Assembly (NCBI GenBank): GCA_002238415.1
Contig: MPMI01000040.1
Coordinates: 1 to 54,189 of the forward strand
Direction of reading: 5' to 3'
Source of the DNA: Desulfurellaceae bacterium bin18
GTDB taxonomy: Bacteria; Desulfobacterota; Binatia; Bin18
DNA length: 54,189 nucleotides
Shown here: piece by piece, positions 35,762 to 44,437 of the stretch
Layout: each line of letters opens with the position of its first letter
Position numbering within the stretch: the stretch's first letter is position 1
The notes under the pieces: model-generated
What the model was told of the DNA's origin: nothing
The model's input: only the letters and a program-made list of their open reading frames with translations
Database searches by the model: none
Position numbers and translations under genes: made by a program

Positions 35762-35900
35762 CTGTTCTTTCTGTTCCCCATTAGAGGTCGGGAACAGCGG
35801 AACAGCTTTTTTTCAAGGTCTAACCCTTTGGAATCGCTGGACAGTTGCTGTTCCCGGCATACGGCCGAAACTGCTATGTTTTCGGGACCCTCGGGAACAG
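35762..35900. repeat. cluster of GGAACAG/CTGTTCC repeats
   Basis: Five exact copies lie within 140 bp: 35771-35777 (-), 35791-35797 (+), 35799-35805 (+), 35848-35854 (-), 35894-35900 (+); CTGTTCT at 35762-35768 is one base off. The pairs form inverted repeats, e.g. GCTGTTCCCG at 35847-35856 with its exact complement at 35892-35901. No gene covers this stretch. It might be a former attachment or replication region of the inserted element. Confidence 0.45.
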
Positions 35901-36065
35901 CACAATAGCGGTACGGATCGCCCCTTTTTCCGCTCCCGGCGCACCCGATTTTACCACGGAGTCTTCCAGTGGGCGGCCCCGTCGCTGGGTGGAGGAAATG
36001 GTTCGATAGTGCTCCTCCCGCTTGAGCGAGAGAAGCAGGAAGGAAACGGAGGGAGTGTGAGTAGG

Positions 36066-36125
36066 ATCAGGCGGGCACGGCTTCACCAGCCGGATAGTTC
36101 TCGCCCCGGAAGAGCGGATGCAGGC
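36066..36125 (-). pseudogene. dusB-like C-terminal tail remnant
   Basis: Ungapped alignment with the end of dusB (38101-38159) matches at about 44 of 59 positions, including the stop codon position. On the minus strand it reads HPLFRGENYPAGEAVPA, against HPLPPRENPPAVDSVSV at the C terminus of DusB. Only the tail is present. It abuts the PCYCGC remnant, so two unrelated gene ends have been joined here. Confidence 0.55.
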
Positions 36126-36193
36126 TCCGGTGTAATGAGCACGGCACCAGGCCCCAAGACGAGAATGAGGGCGCCTACGATGCGGATGACCAT
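36083..36193 (-). pseudogene. 5' remnant of a second PCYCGC gene
   Basis: The frame starts at the ATG equivalent to that of the intact gene and keeps the signal peptide (VIRIVGALILVLGPGAVL), then diverges and stops after 36 residues within the dusB-like tail. The ribosome binding site is degraded from AAGGAG to AAGGGG. No PCYCGC core follows. Confidence 0.75.
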
Positions 36194-36266
36194 GCGTACC
36201 ATCCCCTTTCGGTCAGTGAGCCGACCCTCACGCTAGCATACATCGCTACCCGGCCCTACCACGCAG
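36137..36266. repeat. right copy of island-flanking direct repeat
   Basis: Matches 24148-24277 at 119 of 130 positions, same orientation. On this side the nrtR 3' end follows after only about 20 bp, which is presumably the ancestral spacing between nrtR and the PCYCGC gene. Confidence 0.85.
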
Positions 36267-36286
36267 CAGCCGGCTCTCATATGCGG

Positions 36287-36973
36287 TTATAGCACGTCAA
36301 GCTGCATGGGCTGGCGCCGGGAAAACGTATAGAGTTGGGCCGGTCGATGCGCGCCTCGCCGTGTTTTCAAGAGGGGCTTGAGCAGACCGGAGCTGATAAT
36401 TTTTCGTCTGAAATTGCGACGATCCAGCTGACGATCGAGGATGATTTCATAGACCCCCTGTAGCTCCGCAACCGTAAATTCCTGCGGCAGGAGGCTGTAG
36501 ACGATATTCGCGTAGCCCAATTTGCTCTGGAGCCGTTGCAGCGCATATTCCGCTATGGCGTTATGGTCGTAGGCAAGCTCAGGCAGATCATGCACCGGGA
36601 ACCAGGCAATGTCCGCATATTTTTCCCCGAGATGGAGAGTCTGCGCGAGCGGCGGGATGAGGGCAAAATACGCGACCGATACGGTTCGTGCGGAGGGGTC
36701 TCGGGTCGCACTGCCAAACGTATACAATTGCTCCAGGTAGAGGTCCTGCACGCCTGTTTTTTCATACAGCTCGCGCTGGGCCGCGGCATCGAGCGATTCG
36801 TCCAACTGAACCAGACCACCGGGGAACGCCCAGCGGTCCGCGAACCCACCCTTCTTAATTTTCACCAGCAGCGTGCGGAGGGCTCCCTGGGTAAGGGTAA
36901 AGAGCACCGCATCAACGGCTACACGCGGATGAATTTGTTTTGCGCTGCGCTGGCCCTCGTTTGCTCTGCCCAC
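36287..36973 (-). CDS. nrtR: NrtR-type Nudix regulator of NAD synthesis
   Basis: A 228-residue protein with an N-terminal Nudix domain (residues 15-145) and a C-terminal winged-helix domain (about 155-225: LLPQEFTVAELQGVYEIIL, then LDRRNFRRKIISSGLLKP). This domain pair is that of NrtR, a repressor whose Nudix part senses ADP-ribose or related NAD metabolites. The Nudix box GLVQLDESLDAAAQRELYEKTGV has Lys in place of the last Glu of the usual REUxEExGU, consistent with ligand binding rather than hydrolysis. It starts with GTG 9 bp after nadA, its likely target, whose promoter region has a double palindrome. Regulation of nadA is inferred from this context. Confidence 0.87.
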   Translation of the reverse strand: MGRANEGQRSAKQIHPRVAVDAVLFTLTQGALRTLLVKIKKGGFADRWAFPGGLVQLDESLDAAAQRELYEKTGVQDLYLEQLYTFGSATRDPSARTVSVAYFALIPPLAQTLHLGEKYADIAWFPVHDLPELAYDHNAIAEYALQRLQSKLGYANIVYSLLPQEFTVAELQGVYEIILDRQLDRRNFRRKIISSGLLKPLLKTRRGAHRPAQLYTFSRRQPMQLDVL

Positions 36974-36982
36974 AGGAGCATA

Positions 36983-37996
36983 CTATGCATTGAGTGCCAG
37001 CATACGGTCAAGTGAACGCTGGGCACCGATCCGGGTCTCTTCCGGGAGCGTAATCTCAAAACGTCCGTCACGCAGAGAGTCCCGCACCCCTTCGAGCGTA
37101 ATCATTTTCATATAGGCGCACAGCTTGCAGCTCTTGTAGAATTTCTTCTCCGGGACTTCCAACAGCAAGCGGTCCGACAGACCGCACTCCGTAACGATCA
37201 GAAACTCCTGGGCCGGACTTTCTTTAGCGTAGCGCATCATGGCACTCGTTGAGAGCACGGCATCCGCCAGGGCGAGCACATCTTCCCGGCACTCGGGATG
37301 GACGAGCACTTTTACCTGCGGGAGTTTGTCCCGTACCTCTTGAATCTGTTCCGGCGTGATCTGATGATGGACGTAGCAGTTGCCCTGCCAGGCAATAATA
37401 TTCTTACTGGTTTCGTTCTGGACATAACGGGCCAGATTCTCATCAGGCACAAAGAGAATATTCTCGGTGTCGAGGGCTTCTACCACTTGGATCGCGTTCG
37501 ACGAGGTGCAACACACATCGGATTCGGCTTTGACATCCGCGGTCGTGTTGACGTAACAAACCACCTGGAGATCGGGATAGACTTGGCGCAGTTCTTCCTT
37601 CCGATCAGCCAACGCCTCCCCCGTGATGCTCTCGGCCAGAGAGCAGCCGGCCTGCAAGTCAGGCAGGAGCACCATTCGCTCCGGATTCACAATCTTGGCC
37701 GTCTCGGCCATAAAATGCACACCACAAAAGACAACGACATCAGACGCAACCTGTTTTGACTGGCGGGCCAATTCGAGGGAATCACCTATCACGTCAGCGA
37801 CCTCAAAAATCTCCGGGCGTTGGTAATTGTGCGCCAGTATGACGGCGTTATGCCGACGTTTCATCTCGTGAATCTCATGAATCCAGGCCGCGTATTGTGT
37901 GCAAGCGTCCAGTGTATAGCCACTGTCGAGTTGCGCCAGGTGCTCGTAGAGCTGGTGTGGAGTCTTTTCTTGGGGGCCGGTCGATCCGTTGGGCAT
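36983..37996 (-). CDS. nadA: quinolinate synthase NadA
   Basis: Condenses iminoaspartate with dihydroxyacetone phosphate to quinolinate in de novo NAD synthesis; a [4Fe-4S] enzyme. The 337 residues show the three pseudo-repeated domains with VILAHNYQRPEIFEVADVIGDSLELA, VFCGVHFMAETAKIVNPER and VVCYVNTTADVKAESDVCCTS in pieces, and cluster cysteines in FCGVHFM, ECGLSD and CKLCAYM. ATG follows GGAG by 8 nt. It is the first gene of the nadA-nrtR pair. The partner nadB is not in the window. Confidence 0.95.
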   Translation of the reverse strand: MPNGSTGPQEKTPHQLYEHLAQLDSGYTLDACTQYAAWIHEIHEMKRRHNAVILAHNYQRPEIFEVADVIGDSLELARQSKQVASDVVVFCGVHFMAETAKIVNPERMVLLPDLQAGCSLAESITGEALADRKEELRQVYPDLQVVCYVNTTADVKAESDVCCTSSNAIQVVEALDTENILFVPDENLARYVQNETSKNIIAWQGNCYVHHQITPEQIQEVRDKLPQVKVLVHPECREDVLALADAVLSTSAMMRYAKESPAQEFLIVTECGLSDRLLLEVPEKKFYKSCKLCAYMKMITLEGVRDSLRDGRFEITLPEETRIGAQRSLDRMLALNA

Positions 37997-38022
37997 AATG
38001 GCTCTCCAGTTCGCACGCTTTA

Positions 38023-38068
38023 GTTTGCGTCACAATGACGCATACTTTTGCGTCATTGTGACGCAAAC
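38023..38068 (-). promoter_or_regulatory. double palindromic operator upstream of nadA
   Basis: Two 17-bp palindromes, TGCGTCACAATGACGCA at 38026-38042 and TGCGTCATTGTGACGCA at 38049-38065, lie 23 bp apart centre to centre and together form a perfect 20-bp inverted repeat (38023-38042 with 38049-38068). A TTGACA on the minus strand at 38079-38084 could be the -35, so the operators would cover the -10 and start point. NrtR is the obvious candidate binder. Confidence 0.7.
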
Positions 38069-38101
38069 CGGAGATAATTGTCAACCGGAGTGGGAAAAAG
38101 A

Positions 38102-39136
38102 TCAGACGGACACGGAGTCCACAGCCGGAGGGTTCTCACGCGGAGGGAGCGGATGCTGGTTGCGATATTCCAAAAACTGGCCGACCAGATGGTAATAGTG
38201 CTGGCGGCTGTTGAGTTCCTTCATGGCTAGCCGTAGCGGCCGACAGGGCCCAAAAGATTTCGCATACCAGTCTATGGTCTTCCTGAATTGGGTGCAGGCC
38301 AGATGCTCCCCACGCTGCTGCACCGCCCGTTCAAAATGACGGGTCATAAAGGCAACACGTTCTACCAATGGTGGCTCGGGCGGAGTTGGCTGCCCCAGCA
38401 AACCGGCCTGAATATGATGGAAGACCCATGGGTTGGTCAGCGCACCGCGGCCGATAACAAGCCCCGCGCAGCCCGTCTCTTCGAGCATACGTTTGGCTGT
38501 TGCCGCATCACACACATCGCCGTTTCCGAAAACGGGCATGGCCTGCACGGATTCCACGACCGAGCGAATACCCTCCAGATCGACCGAGCCCCGGAATGCC
38601 TCGGCCCGCGTGCGGCCGTGAATGGTGAGGGCCGCAACACCCGCGTCTTCAAGAATAGGTGCCAGCACCGGCGCATCAAGCTGCGTCTGGTCCCAGCCCA
38701 GGCGCGTCTTCACCGTGACCGGAATTTTGACCGCCTGGGTCACCGTTCGGACGAACGCGCCGGTTTTTTTCGGGTCTTTTAACATGGCCGCGCCAGCGCC
38801 TATTTTGATGACCTTTTCAACCGGGCAGCCCATATTGATATCAATGGCGTCCGCCCCCTGCTCCTCAAGCCAGACGGCTGCATCGCGGACTTCTTCGGCC
38901 ACCGGGCCAAAGAGCTGGACGCTCAGCGGGCTGTCGTCCGGACGCGTTTCAATCAGTTCAAAAGCCCGGCGATTTTTTTCAAGCAACGACCGGGCATGGA
39001 CCAGTTCGGTTGTCGCCAGACCGAAGCCACCCACTTCGCGCATGCACCACCGAAACGGGAGGGTCGTGTAGCCCGCCAGCGGAGCCAGGAACAGATTGGT
39101 CGCAAGCGGGAGATTAGCTATGTGGAGCGGATTCAT
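38102..39136 (-). CDS. dusB: tRNA-dihydrouridine synthase
   Basis: FMN enzyme that reduces uridines in tRNA to dihydrouridine. The 344 residues start with NLFLAPLAGYTTLPFRWCMRE and include the signature DAIDINMGCPVEKVIKIGAG, the catalytic-region MLKDP, TVKTRLGWD, LTIHGRTRAEAFRGSVD and FGNGDV/GLVIGRGALTNPW. The catalytic Cys is that of MGCP. The assignment to the DusB clade is by general resemblance. The last codons have a diverged copy at 36066-36125. Confidence 0.92.
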   Translation of the reverse strand: MNPLHIANLPLATNLFLAPLAGYTTLPFRWCMREVGGFGLATTELVHARSLLEKNRRAFELIETRPDDSPLSVQLFGPVAEEVRDAAVWLEEQGADAIDINMGCPVEKVIKIGAGAAMLKDPKKTGAFVRTVTQAVKIPVTVKTRLGWDQTQLDAPVLAPILEDAGVAALTIHGRTRAEAFRGSVDLEGIRSVVESVQAMPVFGNGDVCDAATAKRMLEETGCAGLVIGRGALTNPWVFHHIQAGLLGQPTPPEPPLVERVAFMTRHFERAVQQRGEHLACTQFRKTIDWYAKSFGPCRPLRLAMKELNSRQHYYHLVGQFLEYRNQHPLPPRENPPAVDSVSV

Positions 39137-39221
39137 AATTTCAGTCGTCCCATCGTCACCAGATTAAGATAAGGACGGATATCAGCATTTCAAACATTTT
39201 CCTAAAAATGCTGTCGGGGGG

Positions 39222-39635
39222 CTACTCAAGACCCTGCAAAATGAAGCTCTCTGGCGACATAGCCGTCGCTGGAAATTTCAACAAGATTTGTCGGTCCGCC
39301 GTCACCAAGGGGCACTGTAAGTCTTGTGCTAGCACGATAAATTCACAGTCATACGCCGAACAGTGAGAAGACATCACAATATCTAGCACCCGCCGCGATG
39401 ACACTTCATATTCTCTTCCCTGTAAGAACGATTCTGCTTGCTGCATAATGGCCTGAGCATCGTCAAGCGAGAAGACCTGTTGGCGCAAGTATGATGCCAA
39501 CACATTGCGGAATTCCGAACGCCAGAGAAACGGAACTGCCCATTCAGGGTCTTTCCGCAGCACTTGCTGGACCTGAGCCGTTCGTTCCCCTTCTATGTGG
39601 AGATAGGCAATCAGATTGGTATCAACGACAATCAC
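39222..39635 (-). CDS. PIN-domain toxin (VapC-type)
   Basis: Predicted RNase toxin of 137 residues. PIN acidic residues are at D5 (VVDTNLIAYL), E41 in LWRSEFRNVL, D115 region in SSHCSAYDCEFIVLA and D133-like in LVTADRQIL. The pattern SAYDCEF is a standard PIN motif. It overlaps the antitoxin gene by 4 nt (ATGA), so both are translated together, with the antitoxin first. Confidence 0.86.
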   Translation of the reverse strand: MIVVDTNLIAYLHIEGERTAQVQQVLRKDPEWAVPFLWRSEFRNVLASYLRQQVFSLDDAQAIMQQAESFLQGREYEVSSRRVLDIVMSSHCSAYDCEFIVLAQDLQCPLVTADRQILLKFPATAMSPESFILQGLE

Positions 39636-39874
39636 GGACGGCCGTCTCTCTTTGCCCGTTCCAGCAGCCTATCCGTTAATGGGAGCCCGGTAGTCTGTCT
39701 TCGAATAGTTCGGGTGCGAGCGAGCACTTGCTCAACGTCAACAGGTGGAAGCTGTAATGCCCGCTCTAAACAGGCAATCGCCTGATTATTCATACTTCGA
39801 CGCTCATGAGTCGCGTTCTGTTTGAGTCTTGAGTACAATTCGTCCGGAATATTTTTAATAGTCAGTGTCCGCAT
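39632..39874 (-). CDS. ribbon-helix-helix antitoxin (FitA/VapB-like)
   Basis: An 80-residue protein. The first 45 residues, TLTIKNIPDELYSRLKQNA and RRSMNNQAIACLERAL, form an Arc/FitA-type ribbon-helix-helix DNA-binding domain; the C-terminal part should bind and block the toxin. It is expected to autoregulate the pair by binding upstream between 39875 and 39960, where no clear operator was picked out by eye. Confidence 0.82.
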   Translation of the reverse strand: MRTLTIKNIPDELYSRLKQNATHERRSMNNQAIACLERALQLPPVDVEQVLARTRTIRRQTTGLPLTDRLLERAKRDGRP

Positions 39875-39983
39875 TGTCTTCTCTTCTCAGACAGGAACCA
39901 GAATGAAACCATATTGCAATCATAATAGAAGTATTGACTGAAGAGAACCAGGGGTGAAACAGGCAGCAACCAGCGTGCCACCC

Positions 39984-41861
39984 TCAGCGCCGGTCAAATT
40001 GGCGTTCGAGCTGGCGCACCGAATAGCGGACCATGGTTGGCCGGCCATGCGGACAGGTAAACGGTGAGGTGCAATCCAGAAGAGTTTTCACCAGGGCGTG
40101 CATGGCCTCCGGGGTCAGCGTCTGGCCGGCTTTAATCGATTTTACCTTACAGGCGATACGCGCCGCCAAGTCTTCCTGTTTGGCCTCAATGGAATTGTCC
40201 GAGCGCCCTTCGGCCTGGGCTTCGGCCAGTTCATTTAACAGTGCCGGAGTGTCGGCCGGGCGAAAATACGCCGGCGCAGCTTGCACCTGAAACGTATTTC
40301 CCCCAAACGGCTGAATGTCAAAGCCGATCTGGACGAGATAGTCGTGCAGTTCTTCCAATGCACTACACGCGGCGGGCGATAAATCAAAAGTCTCTGGTAT
40401 CAACAACGGCTGCGTCGCACTGTGTTGGTGTTGCAGGCTGTCGAGTACCTGCTCATACATAATACGCTCATGCGCCGCGTGCTGATCCACAATCCAGAGT
40501 TCGCCTGCCACTTCAACCAGGACAAACAACTCATGACTCTGACCAACCACACGGAATTCGGTTCCGTCGGGTCGTTGCCACAAGGTCGTTTGTGAGGAGA
40601 CCGGATTCAGCGGGGCTGCCTCCGCCTCGTGGACCAGCGGCTTGTCCAGCATACGTAAGCCTGGCTCAGACCGGGCTCCATAAGAGTCGGCGGCCTTGTG
40701 TCGTCTGTGGGGCCTTGGGTAATCGGCCGGGTCGGGTCTCGGAACCGCACTGTCCAAGGCCCGACTCTCAGCACGAGACAGACGCTCGCTTCGGCTGTTA
40801 GCCCGTCGCTGGTCGCGCGGCGGATCAGAGGCCGGAAGCTCAATTTTTTTGAACAGATTGGCCCGATCAAGAGTTTTTCTGACGGTCCGGACGACCATTT
40901 GGAGGAGTTCGCGTTCCGCTTGAAATTTAACTTCGCGTTTGGTGGGGTGGACATTGACGTCAACCTGGTCGGTCGGGACGGTCAGAAAGAGTACCCCCAA
41001 GGGGAAACGTCCCGCCGGCAGCAGCTCCCCGTAGCCGCGACTCAAGGCAGACGACAAGGGCTGGCTTTTCACCGGACGTTCGTTCACGAAAAAGTATTGC
41101 CCGGTCCGGGTATTGCGGGTACGACCGGGCGGACTGACGAGGCCAGTCAGCCCAACGCCCTCTTCGGCCAGGGTTGTGTCCGCACTCGGGAGCGGGAGGA
41201 ATTCCTGGGCCCACTCCTTGCCGATAACCGCGCGGGCGCGCAGGGCGAGCTCAGTTTGAGAAGGTGCCTGAAACACCTCGCGTCCGTCTGACTGAAAACG
41301 AAAGTGAATGGACGGACGCGACAACGCCAGAGCGACCACTACCTCATGCACCTGATGACCTTCGGCAGTCGGGGATTTGAGGAAGGCCCGCCGCGGTGGG
41401 GTATTAAAAAATAAATGCCGCGTGGTCACCGTCGTTCCCTGCGGACAGCCGGCAGGGCTTGTCTCTAACGGCGTACTGCCACCCGCCCGGACGCGCACCC
41501 CTTCGATGGCGTCCGCTGTCCGGGAGAGCAATTCGACCTGCGTCACCGCAGCAATGCTGGCCAGCGCCTCCCCCCGAAAGCCTAAGGTTGTCAGGAGAAA
41601 GAGATCATTGCTGGATTGGATTTTACTGGTCGCGTGGCGCTGGAATGCGAGCGACGCATCCTCCGGCGTCAGGCCGCTCCCGTCGTCCTGGACAACTATT
41701 TCATCAATCCCGCCCTTGGTAATCGATACGCTGATTGAGCGCGCACCGGCGTCGATCGCATTTTCGACCAACTCCTTGACAATCGAGGCGGGACGCTCAA
41801 TTACTTCGCCCGCCCGGAGCTGCTCAATCGTGTTCGAGTCCAGAAGACGAATATGGTTCAT
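39984..41861 (-). CDS. mutL: DNA mismatch repair protein MutL
   Basis: Matchmaker ATPase and probable nicking endonuclease of mismatch repair. From ATG 41859-41861 (after mutS TAG and one base) it has 625 residues; a GTG four codons earlier is possible. GHKL motifs are ELVENAIDAGA, VQDDGSGLTPEDA and TLGFRGEALASIA. The C-terminal domain has the endonuclease motif DQHAAHERIMYE together with ACKVKSIKAG and CPHGRP, so it is of the nicking type, which fits the absence of mutH nearby. It follows mutS directly and is cotranscribed. Confidence 0.96.
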   Translation of the reverse strand: MNHIRLLDSNTIEQLRAGEVIERPASIVKELVENAIDAGARSISVSITKGGIDEIVVQDDGSGLTPEDASLAFQRHATSKIQSSNDLFLLTTLGFRGEALASIAAVTQVELLSRTADAIEGVRVRAGGSTPLETSPAGCPQGTTVTTRHLFFNTPPRRAFLKSPTAEGHQVHEVVVALALSRPSIHFRFQSDGREVFQAPSQTELALRARAVIGKEWAQEFLPLPSADTTLAEEGVGLTGLVSPPGRTRNTRTGQYFFVNERPVKSQPLSSALSRGYGELLPAGRFPLGVLFLTVPTDQVDVNVHPTKREVKFQAERELLQMVVRTVRKTLDRANLFKKIELPASDPPRDQRRANSRSERLSRAESRALDSAVPRPDPADYPRPHRRHKAADSYGARSEPGLRMLDKPLVHEAEAAPLNPVSSQTTLWQRPDGTEFRVVGQSHELFVLVEVAGELWIVDQHAAHERIMYEQVLDSLQHQHSATQPLLIPETFDLSPAACSALEELHDYLVQIGFDIQPFGGNTFQVQAAPAYFRPADTPALLNELAEAQAEGRSDNSIEAKQEDLAARIACKVKSIKAGQTLTPEAMHALVKTLLDCTSPFTCPHGRPTMVRYSVRQLERQFDRR

Positions 41862-41862
41862 G

Positions 41863-44382
41863 CTACGACTCACCGGCGTGCCCGAATAGACCGAGTTGAG
41901 CAGAGGCTTCTTTTACCCTGGTCGGGGCCTTGGGTGCCCTTCCCCGAGCACGTCTTTTGGCCGGTCGGACCAGTCCGGCCGAGCCTTCGAGGTCCTGAAG
42001 GACCTCCTCCGCCCGCTCCGTCACCACCCGCGGCAGTCCGGCCAGCTTGGCGACATGGATGCCATACGATTGATCCGACGCGCCAGCGATAACCTTATAC
42101 AGAAAAACAACCTCACCCCGCCATTCACGAACGGCAAAGGTATAATTCATCAGGCCGGGCAGGAGGCCCTGCAAGTCGGTGAGTTCATGGAAATGCGTGG
42201 CAAATAGGGTCCGGGGCCGCGGCCCGTCGTCATCAACCAGGAACTCGATAATCGCCCGGGCAATGGACAGACCGTCCGACGTCGAGGTTCCACGCCCGAT
42301 CTCGTCCAGCAGCAGCAGACTCCGTTCCGTGGCTGCGTTCAGGATCTGGGCGGTTTCAATCATTTCTACGGCAAACGTGCTTTCCCCCAGGGCCAGATTA
42401 TCGGAGGCTCCGATACGGGTAAAAATCCGATCCACAATACCAATCCGGGCACGTGTGGCCGGCACAAATGAACCGACCTGGGCCAGTAGTACAATCAGTG
42501 CAGCCTGGCGTAAATACACGGATTTGCCGCTCATATTAGGGGCGGTCAATAGCAGGAACTGCTGGTCCGACCGATTGAGCTGCACATCATTCTCGACAAA
42601 GACGCTTCGTCCCAGCAGCGACTCGACAACCGGATGCCGTCCGCCAATAATCGCCAGTTCGGCCGCCTCTGACATTTCGGGTCGCACATAGTGCTGATTG
42701 ACCGCCACCCAGGCAAAGTCGGCCAGGACGTCAAGCTGGGCACATGCCTGCGCAAGCGCTTGAATCTGGGTCATATACTGGAGGACCAGCTCGCATAATT
42801 CGGCAAAGAGTTCCTGCTCCAGGGCGACCGAGCGGTCCTGGGCGTTGAGAATCTGATCCTCGTACTCTTTCAGCTCAGGCGTAACGAATCGCTCCGCATT
42901 GGCGAGGGTTTGCTTCCGCGTATACGCGTCAGGCACCTTATTGAGGTGGGCCTTGGAGACTTCCAGGTAGTAGCCAAAGACCCGGTTATACCCGATTCTG
43001 AGCGAGGGAATGCCCGTGCGCTCACTTTCTCGAGCCTGGAGCGCGGCAAGCCACTGCTTGGCATCCGAGGCAATCGTTTGCAGGCGGTCCAGTTCCGCAT
43101 GATAGCCTGGAGCAAAGACGCCACCTTCTCGGAGGTGAACGGGCGGCACCTCGACCAAGGCGCTGGCGAGGGTACCCGGCAAGGGACCGAGGTCGGATTG
43201 CAGGTGTTCACGCTGTTGGCTCAGCAGCGGGCTCTGGACCGTTTCCAACGCGCGGCTCACGTCGGGAATTTGCGCCAGCGAGTCTCGCAGGGCCGCGCTG
43301 TCTTTGGGATTCGCCACTCGACAACTAAAACGGGCAACCAAACGTTCCAGGTCACGAACAGGGGCAAGCGCGCCGCGCACCGCCTCCAGCACGGCGGGCG
43401 CGTCGACAAACTCGGCCACCCCGGCATGCCGGGCTTCAATAGCCGCCACGGATAAGAGCGGATTCTTCAGCCAGTGCTGCAACAATCGCTTGCCCATGGG
43501 CGTGGCCGTGGCATCTAATACATCGATCAGCGCCTTGCCGCGAATATCGGGGTTCGCCGGACGAAAGACTTCCAGGCTGCGCTCGACAACCGGACCCAAC
43601 AACATGGTTTCGCCGGTATGGAGCCGTTTCGGCAGGCCAATATGCGGCAGGCTGACCGGCATATGCTGCTGGAGAAAACGGAGCACCAGGGCGATGGCGA
43701 CGGTGTTTTCCGGGTCCAATTCCAAGGCACGCAAGGAGTCCAACCCGAAAAAAGACCGGACGCACTCGACGCTGTCATCGAAGGCAGCCTGCCAGTCTTC
43801 CAGAGTTGTCAGGGTAATCCCGGCTTGGCCGCTCCTGTATTCAGCCAGGACGGGATGCCCGGCCAGGCCCTTGGTGATGACAATCTCACGCGGCGCGAGA
43901 TGAGCCAGGGAGTCGGCCAGGGCTGCTTCCGTCTCGTTCCAGAATTGGAACGCCCCGGTCGTTGGTTCGAGCAGCGCCAGCCCCCACTGTCGCCCGCTGG
44001 CAAACATCCCCAGCAAGGTCGGGCTTGTTGCGTCGGCCTCGTTCTCAACATACGTGGAAGGGGTAATGACCCGCGTGACTGCGCGCTTGACCAAGCCCTT
44101 GGCCGTTTTCGGATCTTCGACCTGGTCGTACAGCGCAATTTTCTTTCCAGCCTTGACCAGACGGGCGATATAACCTTGGACGGCATGATAGGGCACGCCG
44201 CACATGGGGATCTTGCCGTCTCCGCCGTCGCGGGCGGTCAGGGTGAGATCGAGCAGGTCCGCGACCAGCGGCGCATCATCAAAAAAGATCTCGTAGAAAT
44301 CCCCCAGGCGGCACAGCACAATCGCGTCCTGATGCTGTTGCTTGACCGACAAATACTGCTGCATCAGGGGGGTGTGAGCCAT
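41863..44382 (-). CDS. mutS: DNA mismatch repair protein MutS
   Basis: Mismatch-recognition ATPase. The start ATG at 44380-44382 (AAGGGA 9 nt upstream) gives 839 residues; the mismatch-wedging Phe-x-Glu motif is in RLGDFYEIFFDD, near residue 30. ATPase motifs are Walker A TAPNMSGKSVYLRQ, GASDNLALGESTF and Walker B LLLDEIGRGTSTSDG, followed by LFATHFHELTDL. A short C-terminal extension (RPAKRRARGRAPK) precedes the stop. mutS and mutL form one unit. Confidence 0.96.
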   Translation of the reverse strand: MAHTPLMQQYLSVKQQHQDAIVLCRLGDFYEIFFDDAPLVADLLDLTLTARDGGDGKIPMCGVPYHAVQGYIARLVKAGKKIALYDQVEDPKTAKGLVKRAVTRVITPSTYVENEADATSPTLLGMFASGRQWGLALLEPTTGAFQFWNETEAALADSLAHLAPREIVITKGLAGHPVLAEYRSGQAGITLTTLEDWQAAFDDSVECVRSFFGLDSLRALELDPENTVAIALVLRFLQQHMPVSLPHIGLPKRLHTGETMLLGPVVERSLEVFRPANPDIRGKALIDVLDATATPMGKRLLQHWLKNPLLSVAAIEARHAGVAEFVDAPAVLEAVRGALAPVRDLERLVARFSCRVANPKDSAALRDSLAQIPDVSRALETVQSPLLSQQREHLQSDLGPLPGTLASALVEVPPVHLREGGVFAPGYHAELDRLQTIASDAKQWLAALQARESERTGIPSLRIGYNRVFGYYLEVSKAHLNKVPDAYTRKQTLANAERFVTPELKEYEDQILNAQDRSVALEQELFAELCELVLQYMTQIQALAQACAQLDVLADFAWVAVNQHYVRPEMSEAAELAIIGGRHPVVESLLGRSVFVENDVQLNRSDQQFLLLTAPNMSGKSVYLRQAALIVLLAQVGSFVPATRARIGIVDRIFTRIGASDNLALGESTFAVEMIETAQILNAATERSLLLLDEIGRGTSTSDGLSIARAIIEFLVDDDGPRPRTLFATHFHELTDLQGLLPGLMNYTFAVREWRGEVVFLYKVIAGASDQSYGIHVAKLAGLPRVVTERAEEVLQDLEGSAGLVRPAKRRARGRAPKAPTRVKEASAQLGLFGHAGES

Positions 44383-44437
44383 GCTGTTCTTCCCTTTTGC
44401 GCATTGTCCCACTCTACTCGGCTGGTGATGTGATAGA

